Part shown: positions 27,286 to 35,977 of the stretch, one piece after another
Position numbering within the stretch: the first letter of the stretch is position 1
How the letters are laid out: each line of letters begins with the position of its first letter
Assembly: GCA_905197045.1 (NCBI GenBank)
Contig: CAJJXG010000002.1
Location: forward strand, 1 to 64,000
Direction of reading: 5' to 3'
Length of the DNA stretch: 64,000 nt
Origin: an uncultured Caryophanales bacterium
Lineage (GTDB): Bacteria; Bacillota_I; Bacilli_A; RFN20; CAG-826
Translations under genes and position numbers: made by a program
The notes under the pieces: model-generated
The model's database searches: none
What the model was told of the DNA's origin: nothing
The model's input: only the letters and a program-made list of their open reading frames with translations

Positions 27286-27595
27286 TTATAAAATGAGGAA
27301 TATATTAAGAATAAATTTAGGAGTTTTGAAAGTAATTATTATAAGGATTTTAAAAAAGTTCGTAAAAGTTCGCAATTAGACCTTATTCAACTCTTAACTT
27401 TAAGCTATTTTTAAATAAAGAAAAGATAGTTTCATAGGTGCAAATATTTCTTTAATAATTGATCTTTTTTCTCCTATGTCGTTATTAAACACTTTTATGG
27501 CATATTTAATGAAATTTAAAACAGTACCAAATTGGCAATGATATAATGTTAAAAATTATTTATAGCATTTTTTAAATGTATGAAGGGACAGAATT

Positions 27596-29800
27596 ATGAA
27601 AAAAATAGCTATTTTACTTGCTTCACTTGGATTAATGCTTACTGGATGTTCTTCTCAAGAAGCATCTTTAGATGGAACACAAACTCCTCCAAGTAATGAG
27701 GAAAATAATAACGAAAATAATAGCAGTGAAAATAATAAAGAAGAAAACAATGAAAGTAATTCGGGCGAAAATATTGATGATGGGAATAGTGATAAAGAAA
27801 ACGATTCATCTGAAGATGATAACCTAAATAACGACGAAAGCGATGATAGTGAAGGTAATTTAGGCGATAATACTGAAGAAGGAAACGACGATAAAGAAAA
27901 CGATTCAGAAAACAATGAAACGGAAGAAAATCCACAAGATTTAGAAACCGAAAGAACGTTTTCTTTACACTTAAATTACAATAAAGATGGCTATATAATT
28001 ACTGATTATTTTGAGGAATTAGAAAATGTAGTCATTCCTAATACTTATAAAGATTTACCGATTGTTGAAATTGATAATGAAGTTTTTGAATATGATGAGT
28101 ATTTAAAAAGCATTTCAATACCAAACACAGTAAGAAAAATAGGAGTAGAAGCTTTTTATTATTGTGAAAATCTTGAAAGTGTAAGCATTGAAGATAATAG
28201 TCCATTAACGAAAATCCGCTATAGAGCTTTTTCTAATTGCTCCAATCTTAAAACAGTTGATTTAGGTCAAAATCCAGCTTTAACTACTATTGAAGCTCGT
28301 GCATTTTACGAATGTAAGTCCTTATCTGCTTTTTATCTTTCAGATAAAATTCTTTATGTTGGAGATTACGCTTTTGCATTATGCGACAATTTAAAAATTT
28401 ACTCTACTTTTGCTGAGTCTCCAACTAATTGGGGCGTTTATTGGCACATTACTGATACTACTTATAAAATAAACAGCGAGCGCGTTGTTTGGGGTTATGC
28501 TGGAATTTGTGATATTTATAATAATTTAGAGTATTGTGTAAGATTTGATGAAGAAAAGAATCAATTTATTGTTATAACTGATTATCATGGAACAGCGACT
28601 GATCTTTATTTGCCAGAATCAATTGTTGTTAATGAAGAAGAACTACAGGTTAAGGAAATACTTCAAGACGCTTTTACTAGCGAAGATTTTTTAGATTATA
28701 TTTTCATCCCAAAAACCATCACAACAATTAGACGTGAAGGGATTTACGCTCATAAAAAAATTTTCTGTGAAGTAGCGTCAACACCGGATGGTTGGACTCC
28801 TGGTTGGTGTAGTTCAAATCTTGTTATCTGGAATTCATATTTTGCCATTCACGGTTACTCAAATGGTTTTTATTATTGTGTTGTAAAAGATGAAAGTGAA
28901 AACCCATATATTGTAATTACTGAATTTGGCGAAGAACGTGAAATAATTGTGCCTGGATCATTAAATATTAATGGAGAGGATATTCCAATTAAGGTAATTG
29001 ATAAAGAAGCATATAAGCCAAATGAAATAGTAGAAACTATTATTTTGCCTCATACAATTACTTCAATCAAAGGTTCGCCTTTCTGGGGATTTGACGCTTT
29101 AACTACACTTTTTTTGCCAAATAGCGTAACCGAACTAAAATATGGCACCTTTAATGATTGTGTTAATGCAACTATATATACCGATTATAAATCGAGACCA
29201 AGTAATTGGCCTTCAGGTATTTATGGTGAATGCTTAGTAGTATACAGTTCATTTTTTGGAGTACATGGAAATTACAATGGTTTTAATTATGCAGTTTGTA
29301 TCGATGATAATAATGAAAAATATATAAATATTGTTACGTATGTAGGTATGGATAATGAAGTTGTTATTCCTGAATCTATAAATGTAGATGGTGAAGAGAT
29401 TCCAGTAAAATTAATTTATGGTAATGCTTTTCGAGAAGGTAACAATGAAATAACGTCAGTTTCTATACCAAGCAGTGTGACTAAGATCGGCTATCAGGCC
29501 TTTGTGAATTGTAAAAATTTAAAAGAGGTTGTTGTTAAAGGTGATAGTAATTTAAATATAATTGATAACAATGCTTTTTCATATTGCTCATCATTAGAAA
29601 CTATATTTATACCATCATCTGTAACTACTTTTGGGGTTGGTGTTTTCGATGATTGCATAAATCTTACAATTTACTGCGAAATATCAGAAAGCGAATCTAC
29701 ACGGGAATCTTATTGGAATAGTAAATGTGATGTTGTTTGGGATACAACTTACGAAGAATACTTAGAAGTTATTAATAACGATGAAAGTTTAACAAAATAA
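27596..29800 (+). CDS. BspA-type leucine-rich-repeat surface lipoprotein
   Basis: The 734-residue protein starts with a lipoprotein signal ending LMLTGC (lipid on Cys18). Residues about 20-118 are a low-complexity linker of Asn, Glu, Asp and Ser. The rest holds several blocks of BspA-like LRR_5 repeats of the kind VSIPSSVTKIGYQAFVNCKNLKEV, separated by a repeated module with GYSNGFYYCV or GNYNGFNYAV followed by a VIPESINVDGEEIPVKLI-like strand. Such proteins are exposed on the surface and in several bacteria and protists bind host proteins; the ligand here is unknown. GAAGGGA precedes the ATG, with TATAAT at 27542-27547. It stands alone. Confidence 0.88.
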   Translation: MKKIAILLASLGLMLTGCSSQEASLDGTQTPPSNEENNNENNSSENNKEENNESNSGENIDDGNSDKENDSSEDDNLNNDESDDSEGNLGDNTEEGNDDKENDSENNETEENPQDLETERTFSLHLNYNKDGYIITDYFEELENVVIPNTYKDLPIVEIDNEVFEYDEYLKSISIPNTVRKIGVEAFYYCENLESVSIEDNSPLTKIRYRAFSNCSNLKTVDLGQNPALTTIEARAFYECKSLSAFYLSDKILYVGDYAFALCDNLKIYSTFAESPTNWGVYWHITDTTYKINSERVVWGYAGICDIYNNLEYCVRFDEEKNQFIVITDYHGTATDLYLPESIVVNEEELQVKEILQDAFTSEDFLDYIFIPKTITTIRREGIYAHKKIFCEVASTPDGWTPGWCSSNLVIWNSYFAIHGYSNGFYYCVVKDESENPYIVITEFGEEREIIVPGSLNINGEDIPIKVIDKEAYKPNEIVETIILPHTITSIKGSPFWGFDALTTLFLPNSVTELKYGTFNDCVNATIYTDYKSRPSNWPSGIYGECLVVYSSFFGVHGNYNGFNYAVCIDDNNEKYINIVTYVGMDNEVVIPESINVDGEEIPVKLIYGNAFREGNNEITSVSIPSSVTKIGYQAFVNCKNLKEVVVKGDSNLNIIDNNAFSYCSSLETIFIPSSVTTFGVGVFDDCINLTIYCEISESESTRESYWNSKCDVVWDTTYEEYLEVINNDESLTK

Positions 29801-30009
29801 AGTTTTGATTAATAATTAAAAATCAAGTTTATCCAAATAGCATTATTCTTAAAAACGTTATACATTAATAAACAAAGTAATATTCAATTCTGAAAGCCTC
29901 AACTTTATACCAAAAGCGCAGCAAATCTCAAATATTTTTACCGATTTAATTAAAAAAGCATCTCGATTTTTTCAAGATGCTTTAACTTTATATAATGCAA
30001 TGAAGTAGA
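29801..30009. other. convergent intergenic region
   Basis: No gene is visible between the LRR lipoprotein and the convergent SDR gene. The only clear element is the minus-strand terminator at 29948-29983. Confidence 0.6.
29948..29983 (-). terminator. terminator of the SDR gene
   Basis: On the minus strand AAAGCATCT/AGATGCTTT (29975-29983 with 29955-29963) forms a 9-bp stem with an 11-nt loop followed by TTT. Confidence 0.75.
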
Positions 30010-30768
30010 TTAAATACAAGTGTATCCACCATCAATTGGTAAAATAACACCCGTTACATAACTTGCTTCTTCGCTTCCTAAAAAGAGAGCGCCAGCATTA
30101 AGTTCGCCTTCTTTACCATATCTTCCTAGAGGAACAGTTGCTTTCATATAAGCGGTAAATTCTGGTGTAACAAGAGTGTCATGAGTAAGTTCAGTTTCAA
30201 AATATCCTGGGCAAATTGCATTACATGTAATTCCATATTTTGCAAGTTCAGCTGCAACAGCTCTTGTAAAATTAACAACGCCACCTTTAGAAGTGTGATA
30301 AGCAACAGTATCCATTGCTGGATTACCAACTAAACCATACATTGAAGCGATGTTAATGATTCTTCCATAATTATGTTTTTTCATGATATTTGCAAAAGCT
30401 CTAGTAACTAAAAAGACGCTCTTTAAATCAATATCCATTGTGAAGTTCCATTCTTCATCAGTCATATTTAAGACGCCTGCATTTTTACTAGCACCAGCAC
30501 AGTTAACTAAAACATCGACTTTGCCAAATTCTTTTTCAACAGTTTTTGCGCATTCATTGACGTTTTCAGTATTAGTAACATCGCATTTAAGTGGTAAAAC
30601 TTTGACACCTAATTTACGAAGATCTTTGGCAAGATCCTCGAGTCTTTCGACTCTACGAGCAAGTAAAACAAGATTTGCATGTTGTGCTGCAAATCCTTTA
30701 GCCATTTGTGAGCCAAGACCGCTACTTGCACCAGTGATGACCACAACTCTGTTTGTAAAATCAAACAT
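30010..30768 (-). CDS. SDR family oxidoreductase
   Basis: The 252-residue short-chain dehydrogenase has the cofactor motif GASSGLGSQM near residue 14, NCAGASKNAG near 89, the catalytic serine in INIASMYG, the YHTSK Tyr/Lys pair and the C-terminal YVTGVILPIDGGYTCI typical of the FabG-like classical family. The basic residues after the second strand (LARRVERL) suggest NADP(H). It could be a gluconate-5-dehydrogenase-like or acyl-carrier type enzyme; the substrate cannot be told. GGAGG precedes the start. It is a single gene with its own terminator, flanked by unrelated units. Confidence 0.88.
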   Translation of the reverse strand: MFDFTNRVVVITGASSGLGSQMAKGFAAQHANLVLLARRVERLEDLAKDLRKLGVKVLPLKCDVTNTENVNECAKTVEKEFGKVDVLVNCAGASKNAGVLNMTDEEWNFTMDIDLKSVFLVTRAFANIMKKHNYGRIINIASMYGLVGNPAMDTVAYHTSKGGVVNFTRAVAAELAKYGITCNAICPGYFETELTHDTLVTPEFTAYMKATVPLGRYGKEGELNAGALFLGSEEASYVTGVILPIDGGYTCI

Positions 30769-31074
30769 TTTCGTTATCCTCCATTTATTTAATTATAAAT
30801 CAACAAATTTAAGACAAGAGTTTTTTAAAGAATTAATTTCCTATTTTTAAGGTAGTTTGCTTCTAATTTTTCTAGAAAAGCCAATTAATATCCTTCTTGT
30901 TTTAGACCGAATAATTGATTAAAAAAACATAATTTCTGTATCAAATTCTATAAAGAATATAAACACTAAATAAGCAAAAATATTATGAAATATTAAGATT
31001 TATTTACATTTTAATTGTTTCTTTAAAATTTAATAACTATATAATTTATATCATTAGAGAGTTGAAGGGAATTT
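30769..31074. promoter_or_regulatory. divergent SDR / P-type ATPase intergenic region
   Basis: Plus-strand TATAAT (31040-31045) with a weak TTGTTT at 31015-31020 (19-nt spacing) fits the ATPase operon; GAAGGGAA precedes its ATG. The remaining A+T-rich sequence shows no gene or clear RNA structure. Confidence 0.5.
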
Positions 31075-33957
31075 ATGGATGAGCGTTTAAACAAAATTTA
31101 TAAAGGAACATCAAGACAGATATATTTAGAATTAGAAACAAGTGCCCATGGCTTAACTAGTGAAGAAGCTAAAAGGCGTTTAGAAACTTATGGACCTAAT
31201 GAAATTGCTAAAAAAGAGAAAAACAACGTTTTAAAGTTATTTTTTAAAAACTTTGTTTCAATGCTAGCAATTTTACTTTGGGTTGCAGGAACTATTGCAA
31301 TTATATCTTGCTTTATTGCTAGCGAATCTCCATCAAGTATTGGAGTTTTAAAAGATCCAGGAATGTTATATCTTGGTCTTGCTATTTATCTTGTAAACAT
31401 CATTAATGGTGTTTTTTCTTTTGTGCAACAATTTAAAGCGAATAAATCAACAGAAGCTTTATCAAAAATGCTTCCGACCTATGCTCGAGTGATAAGAAAT
31501 GGGGAAGAAATTCAAATTGAAGCTAAAGATTTAGTAATCGGAGATGTTGTTGTTTTGCAAGAAGGGGATAAGATTTCAGCAGATGCTAGAATTATTAACT
31601 GTAATGACTTTACCTGTAATCAATCAACATTAGATGGAGAAGCAACTCCAGCTAGAAAACAATATGAAGCTTTAAAGGAAGATCCAGAAAGTTCAATTAG
31701 AGCAAAAAATATTGTTTATGCTGGAACAAGCGTTTCAACAGGAACTGCAAGATGTGTTGTTTTTGCAACTGGCATGAATACTGAATTTGGTAAGATTGCT
31801 TCTTTAACTCAACAAATCGATGATAAAAAATCACCTCTTGAATTAGAAGTTGAAAAAATGACTAAAACTATTGCGATGATTGCTCTTTCAATTGGAGCGG
31901 TTGTTTTAGTTTTAGGAATTGTAATTAATGGATTTGCCACTAATCAATTTGCCTCACCAACCTTATATTTAAATCAATTTGTTACGGCTTTAGGTATGGT
32001 CGTGGCCTTTATTCCAGAAGGTTTATCACCAACTGTTTCTTTATCTCTTGCTAAAGCCGTTCAACGTTTAGCAAAAGAAGGAGCGTTAATTAAAAATTTA
32101 TCAAGTGCCGAAACTCTTGGTTCAACTAGTGTTATATGTTCTGATAAAACTGGTACTTTAACAAAAAATGAAATGACAGTTAAATATCTTTATTTAATTA
32201 ACCGAGAATATGTAGTAACCGGAGAAGGCTATGACATTAAAGGCGAAATTTTAGATCAAAATGGCAAAAGAGTTACTGCCATGGATAGCTTAGATTTAAA
32301 GCTTTTATTAATGTGTGGCGCTTTATGTTCAAATGCTAAAATTGTTCTTGATGAAAATAAAAGATTTAAGGTTTTAGGTGATCCTACTGAAGCTTGTCTA
32401 GGAGTAGTAAGTGAAAAAGGCTTATTAAACGCACAAAATCAATTACGAATTACTCCACGAATTAGAGAATTAACTTTTGATTCAACTCGAAAAATGATGA
32501 CAACTATTCATCAACTTGAAGAGCAAATTGAAGGATCACAAAGAGTTTCGTTTACAAAAGGTTCTCCAAAAGAAGTTTTAGATAAATGTAAGTATATTTT
32601 TGAAAACGGGAAAGCTAGAAAAATAAATGAAGAAGACCGCAAAAAGATCATGGAAAACAATGATAATTTTGCCAAAAATGGTCTACGTGTTTTAGGCATG
32701 GCCTTCCGTTTATTAAAAAAAGATGGAAAATTACCATTAGCTTTAAGTGCTTATACTCCAGATATTATTGAAACTGATATGTGCTTTTTAGGCTTAGAAG
32801 CAATGCAAGATCCACCTAGAGAAGGTGTTAAAGAAGCGATTAAAGAATGTCATAAAGCTGGAATTAAAGTTATTATGATAACTGGTGATTATTCATTGAC
32901 CGCTTTAGCAATTGCTAAACACATTGGAATTGTAAAAGAAAAAAATCCACGTGTTATTTCTGGTCCAGAATTAAATAATATCGATGATGAAACGTTAAAA
33001 GAATATTTGAAGGATGAAATAATTTTTGCCCGAATGGCTCCTGATCAAAAATATCGTATTGTTTCTCTTCTTCAAGATTTAGGAGAAATTGTTGCAGTTA
33101 CAGGGGATGGTGTAAATGATGCTCCAGCCTTAAAAAAAGCCAATATTGGTATTGCAATGGGTATAACTGGAACTGATGTAGCAAAAGAAGCAGCTGACAT
33201 GATCTTAACCGATGATAACTTTGCTTCAATTGTTAAAGCAGTAAAAGAAGGTCGTGCAATTTTTGATAACATTAAAAAGTTTATTACCTATATCTTTAAC
33301 TCTAATATTCCAGAAGCCATCCCATTCCTTTTACCACTTTTAACAATTAATGCTCTTCCTCCAATGCTCACCATTTTAGAGGTTTTATTAATTGATATTG
33401 GTACAGATATGCTCCCAGCTCTTGCTTTAGGAAGTGAAAAACCAAGTGATAACATCATGGATCGCCCTCCAAGAAAAATTAATGAACATCTCATCACTAA
33501 AAAGTTATATGGTAAAGCTTTATATTATGGACTTCAAACTTCTATTTTATGTGTAGCGGCTTATTTTATCTTCCTAGCTTTCTATGCGTTAGATAATAAT
33601 TTACCATTTACTTTCTATAATCAAACAAATAATGAAGCAGTTTGGATGATGTCAACAACAGTTGTCCTTGCAAGTATTATTTTCTGTCAAATTGGTATAG
33701 TTTATAATTGTAGAAGTGATGAAACTAGTATCTTTAAATTAGGACTTACCTCAAATAAAGAAGTTCTTTATGGTATTGTTGCTGAAATAATCTTATTAAT
33801 GATAGTAACTTATGTTCCTTTCATTAATACGGAAGTCTTTGAAACAAATCAAATCTTAGATTATAAGATTTGGCTTATTATCTTTACATTCCCATTCATA
33901 GTTATTGGAATTGATGAAACAAGAAAATATTTTATTAGAAGGAGAAAGGCAAAATGA
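31075..33957 (+). CDS. P2C-type (Na+,K+-ATPase-like) cation-transporting ATPase
   Basis: The 960-residue pump has a cation-ATPase N domain, PEGLSP in M4, the phosphorylated Asp357 in SDKTGTLTKNEM, the TGDGVNDAP hinge and ten predicted membrane helices. M5-M6 read SNIPEAIPFL and LLIDIGTDMLPALALG, and the C terminus reads IDETRKYFIRRR, all much closer to animal Na+,K+-ATPase (SNIPEITPFL, CIDLGTDMVPAISL, YDEVRKLIIRR) than to SERCA. The M8 aspartate that helps form the third Na+ site (QWAD in animals) is replaced (QIGI). The two next genes encode RCK proteins, the first overlapping by ATGA. Ion specificity is inferred. Confidence 0.9.
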   Translation: MDERLNKIYKGTSRQIYLELETSAHGLTSEEAKRRLETYGPNEIAKKEKNNVLKLFFKNFVSMLAILLWVAGTIAIISCFIASESPSSIGVLKDPGMLYLGLAIYLVNIINGVFSFVQQFKANKSTEALSKMLPTYARVIRNGEEIQIEAKDLVIGDVVVLQEGDKISADARIINCNDFTCNQSTLDGEATPARKQYEALKEDPESSIRAKNIVYAGTSVSTGTARCVVFATGMNTEFGKIASLTQQIDDKKSPLELEVEKMTKTIAMIALSIGAVVLVLGIVINGFATNQFASPTLYLNQFVTALGMVVAFIPEGLSPTVSLSLAKAVQRLAKEGALIKNLSSAETLGSTSVICSDKTGTLTKNEMTVKYLYLINREYVVTGEGYDIKGEILDQNGKRVTAMDSLDLKLLLMCGALCSNAKIVLDENKRFKVLGDPTEACLGVVSEKGLLNAQNQLRITPRIRELTFDSTRKMMTTIHQLEEQIEGSQRVSFTKGSPKEVLDKCKYIFENGKARKINEEDRKKIMENNDNFAKNGLRVLGMAFRLLKKDGKLPLALSAYTPDIIETDMCFLGLEAMQDPPREGVKEAIKECHKAGIKVIMITGDYSLTALAIAKHIGIVKEKNPRVISGPELNNIDDETLKEYLKDEIIFARMAPDQKYRIVSLLQDLGEIVAVTGDGVNDAPALKKANIGIAMGITGTDVAKEAADMILTDDNFASIVKAVKEGRAIFDNIKKFITYIFNSNIPEAIPFLLPLLTINALPPMLTILEVLLIDIGTDMLPALALGSEKPSDNIMDRPPRKINEHLITKKLYGKALYYGLQTSILCVAAYFIFLAFYALDNNLPFTFYNQTNNEAVWMMSTTVVLASIIFCQIGIVYNCRSDETSIFKLGLTSNKEVLYGIVAEIILLMIVTYVPFINTEVFETNQILDYKIWLIIFTFPFIVIGIDETRKYFIRRRKAK

Positions 33958-34604
33958 AAATATTAATAATTGGTTGTGGTAAACTTGGTGCCGGACTTGC
34001 TATTGAATTATATAAAAGAGGACATAGTGTTAATGTAATCGATAAAGATGAAGAAAGTTTTTATCGCTTAGGAGCTGATTTTAATGGTCTTACAGTGCTA
34101 GGAAATGGATATGATAAAGACACTTTAGAAGAAGCTGAAATTGAATATTGTGATGCTTTAGTTTGTGCAACTGGGAATGACGATATTAATGCAGTGGCTG
34201 CTAAAATTGGAAAAGACAAATACTTTGTAAAATACGTTATTGCTCGTTTATATAACCCTAAAAAAGGTAAAGTATTTGAAGCACAAGGCATAAAAACAAT
34301 CTCAACTACAGGTTATAGCATTAACCGTGCAATTGAACTTTTATCTTTTAATATGATGGATAGTGTTCAACTTCTTGGAGCTGATGCAAGTAGTGAAATC
34401 GTTCGTATTATGGCAACTCCTTCGATTGATGGATTAACTTTAAAAGAGTTAGAAAACGAAAAAGATTTTAAATTAATTGCAATTGTTCGAGATGGTTCAT
34501 CTTTTATTCCGCAAGCTGAAGATATAGTAATGACTCACGACATCTTATATTTTGTAACTAAAGTTGATGCTAAACGTCGTCTTAAGATGTTTCTTGGAAT
34601 TTAA
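33954..34604 (+). CDS. TrkA/RCK family NAD-binding potassium regulator, first of two
   Basis: The 216-residue protein has the TrkA-N Rossmann fold starting ILIIGCGKLGAGLA, an acidic residue at the end of strand two (VIDKDEESF), an ALVCATGNDDIN segment and a C-terminal TrkA-C domain from about residue 145. RCK proteins bind NAD(H) or ATP/c-di-AMP and gate cation transporters. It overlaps the ATPase stop codon by four bases and is followed after 12 bases by a paralogue. No TrkH/KtrB channel gene is next to it, so its partner may be the ATPase itself or the distant channel at 48317. Confidence 0.9.
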   Translation: MKILIIGCGKLGAGLAIELYKRGHSVNVIDKDEESFYRLGADFNGLTVLGNGYDKDTLEEAEIEYCDALVCATGNDDINAVAAKIGKDKYFVKYVIARLYNPKKGKVFEAQGIKTISTTGYSINRAIELLSFNMMDSVQLLGADASSEIVRIMATPSIDGLTLKELENEKDFKLIAIVRDGSSFIPQAEDIVMTHDILYFVTKVDAKRRLKMFLGI

Positions 34605-34616
34605 GGGAGGCTAAAT

Positions 34617-35288
34617 ATGTACGTTGTTATTATTGGTGGTGGACAAATCGGTTCTTACATGGCCGACCTATTAAAAAGAAACAAACTCGATTTTGTAGTT
34701 ATCGATTCAGTTAGATCAAATATTGAAAAACTACTTAAAAAATTTGGCGAAGAACATGTTTGTTTAGGAGATGGCACAGATCCTAATGTTTTAGCAAGTG
34801 TTAAAATTGAAACAGCCGATGTTGTTGCTTGTGTTACCGGAAGAGATGAAACCAATCTTGTTGCTTCAACTGTTGCTAAATTTGAGTTTAATTGTTCACG
34901 AGTTGTAGCTAGAGTTAATAACCCAAATAATGCTTGGCTATTTAATGTTGGGATGGGGGTTGATGCAGCTATTAACCAAGCTGATATCATTGGACACATT
35001 GTTGTTGAAGAAATGTCGATGAAAAACTTTATGACTTTGATGAAACTATCAAAAGGCGATCATTCAATTATTCAACTTGTGGCTAGTGAAAATTCTGAGG
35101 CTGCTGGTAAAAAGATTAAAGAACTTAAACTACCAAAATCTGTTTTACTTATTGCAATTTATCATGGTGATGATTTTGTTGTTCCAAATGGAGAAACAAC
35201 TATTTTCCCAGGGGACAGAATCATGCTTTTCTCTGGTGAAGGCATATATCATGAATTAGTAAGAATTTTTTCTGGAAATGTAAATTAA
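34617..35288 (+). CDS. TrkA/RCK family NAD-binding potassium regulator, second of two
   Basis: The 223-residue protein has the glycine motif VIIGGGQIGSYMA, VIDSVRSNIEKL at strand two, VACVTGRDETN and a TrkA-C domain from about residue 140 ending in PGDRIMLFSGEG. It diverges enough from the preceding protein to suggest a heteromeric pair. AGGGAGG lies in the spacer before the ATG. Last gene of the ATPase operon; a strong terminator follows. Confidence 0.9.
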   Translation: MYVVIIGGGQIGSYMADLLKRNKLDFVVIDSVRSNIEKLLKKFGEEHVCLGDGTDPNVLASVKIETADVVACVTGRDETNLVASTVAKFEFNCSRVVARVNNPNNAWLFNVGMGVDAAINQADIIGHIVVEEMSMKNFMTLMKLSKGDHSIIQLVASENSEAAGKKIKELKLPKSVLLIAIYHGDDFVVPNGETTIFPGDRIMLFSGEGIYHELVRIFSGNVN

Positions 35289-35304
35289 AAAATACGAAAA
35301 AAGC

Positions 35305-35350
35305 AAATAAGCCTGCAAAATAATTGAGTTTTGCAGGCTTATTTATTTTT
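35305..35350 (+). terminator. strong terminator after the ATPase-RCK operon
   Basis: A 16-bp perfect inverted repeat, AAATAAGCCTGCAAAA (35305-35320) with its complement at 35329-35344, encloses an 8-nt loop and is followed by a T-rich tract. Confidence 0.92.
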
Positions 35351-35503
35351 TAAGTAGTTAATTTTATTGTTTATTTCTCTAACAATTTCGATTAATTAAA
35401 AAGTTTTAAATAGTTTGATACCTACAAAAATGACATACGTCATAATAAACTTAATTTGCTATAATTTTTATAGCAAAAAATTTTTAAATTTCAGGGGAAG
35501 GGT

Positions 35504-35977
35504 ATGAAAAGAAGAATTTCAATAATAATGTCAGCGTTAGCTCTTTTTTCACTTGTTGGTTGTAGTGGAGCAAACGGTAAAGATGGAGTTAACGGCAAAG
35601 ATGGCGTAGATGGGAAAGATGGGATTTCTATTGTCTCAATAGAATTAACAGATACTGAAGGATTGGAAGATACTTACACAATTACATATTCTAATAATTC
35701 AACATCGACTTTTGTTGTTACCAATGGAGCAGATGGAGCTCAAGGTATTCAAGGTGAACCTGGTAAAGATGGACATACTCCAATAGTTGAAATTAATGAA
35801 AACGGATATTGGGTAATTGACGGCGAAGTTACTGAAATTTTAGCTAAAGGCGAAAAAGGTGACAAAGGTGATGAAGGCGCTCCGGGAAAAGATGGAACTT
35901 CTTGCTTTAATGGTAGCGGAAAACCTTTAGTTACTCTTGGGAATGATGGTGATTCTTATATTGATACTGATACTTAG
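35504..35977 (+). CDS. collagen-like lipoprotein, N-terminal part ending at an in-frame amber codon
   Basis: These 157 residues begin with a lipoprotein signal ending LVGC and carry Gly-X-Y collagen-like stretches (GKDGVNGKDGVDGKDG near 27-41, GIQGEPGKDG and GEKGDKGDEGAPGKDG further on) separated by a beta module TYTITYSNNSTSTFVVTNG. Translation stops at TAG (35975-35977) in the middle of a domain, DGDSYIDTDT, where related sequences continue with D-Y-V-K-like residues. The same frame stays open for 619 more codons. GGGGAAGGG precedes the ATG. Either a truncated lipoprotein is made or the codon is suppressed; see the next entry. Confidence 0.8.
   Translation: MKRRISIIMSALALFSLVGCSGANGKDGVNGKDGVDGKDGISIVSIELTDTEGLEDTYTITYSNNSTSTFVVTNGADGAQGIQGEPGKDGHTPIVEINENGYWVIDGEVTEILAKGEKGDKGDEGAPGKDGTSCFNGSGKPLVTLGNDGDSYIDTDT

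Noticed and set aside
26412..27595. Active mobile element or prophage next to tRNA-Gly
   Set aside because: No integrase, transposase or clear terminal repeats are present; only remnants and imperfect duplications remain.
27655..27935. Long open frames on the minus strand within the LRR lipoprotein linker
   Set aside because: They mirror the low-complexity Asn/Glu/Asp/Ser coding sequence and give Ser/Leu- or Tyr/Phe-rich nonsense with no start signals.
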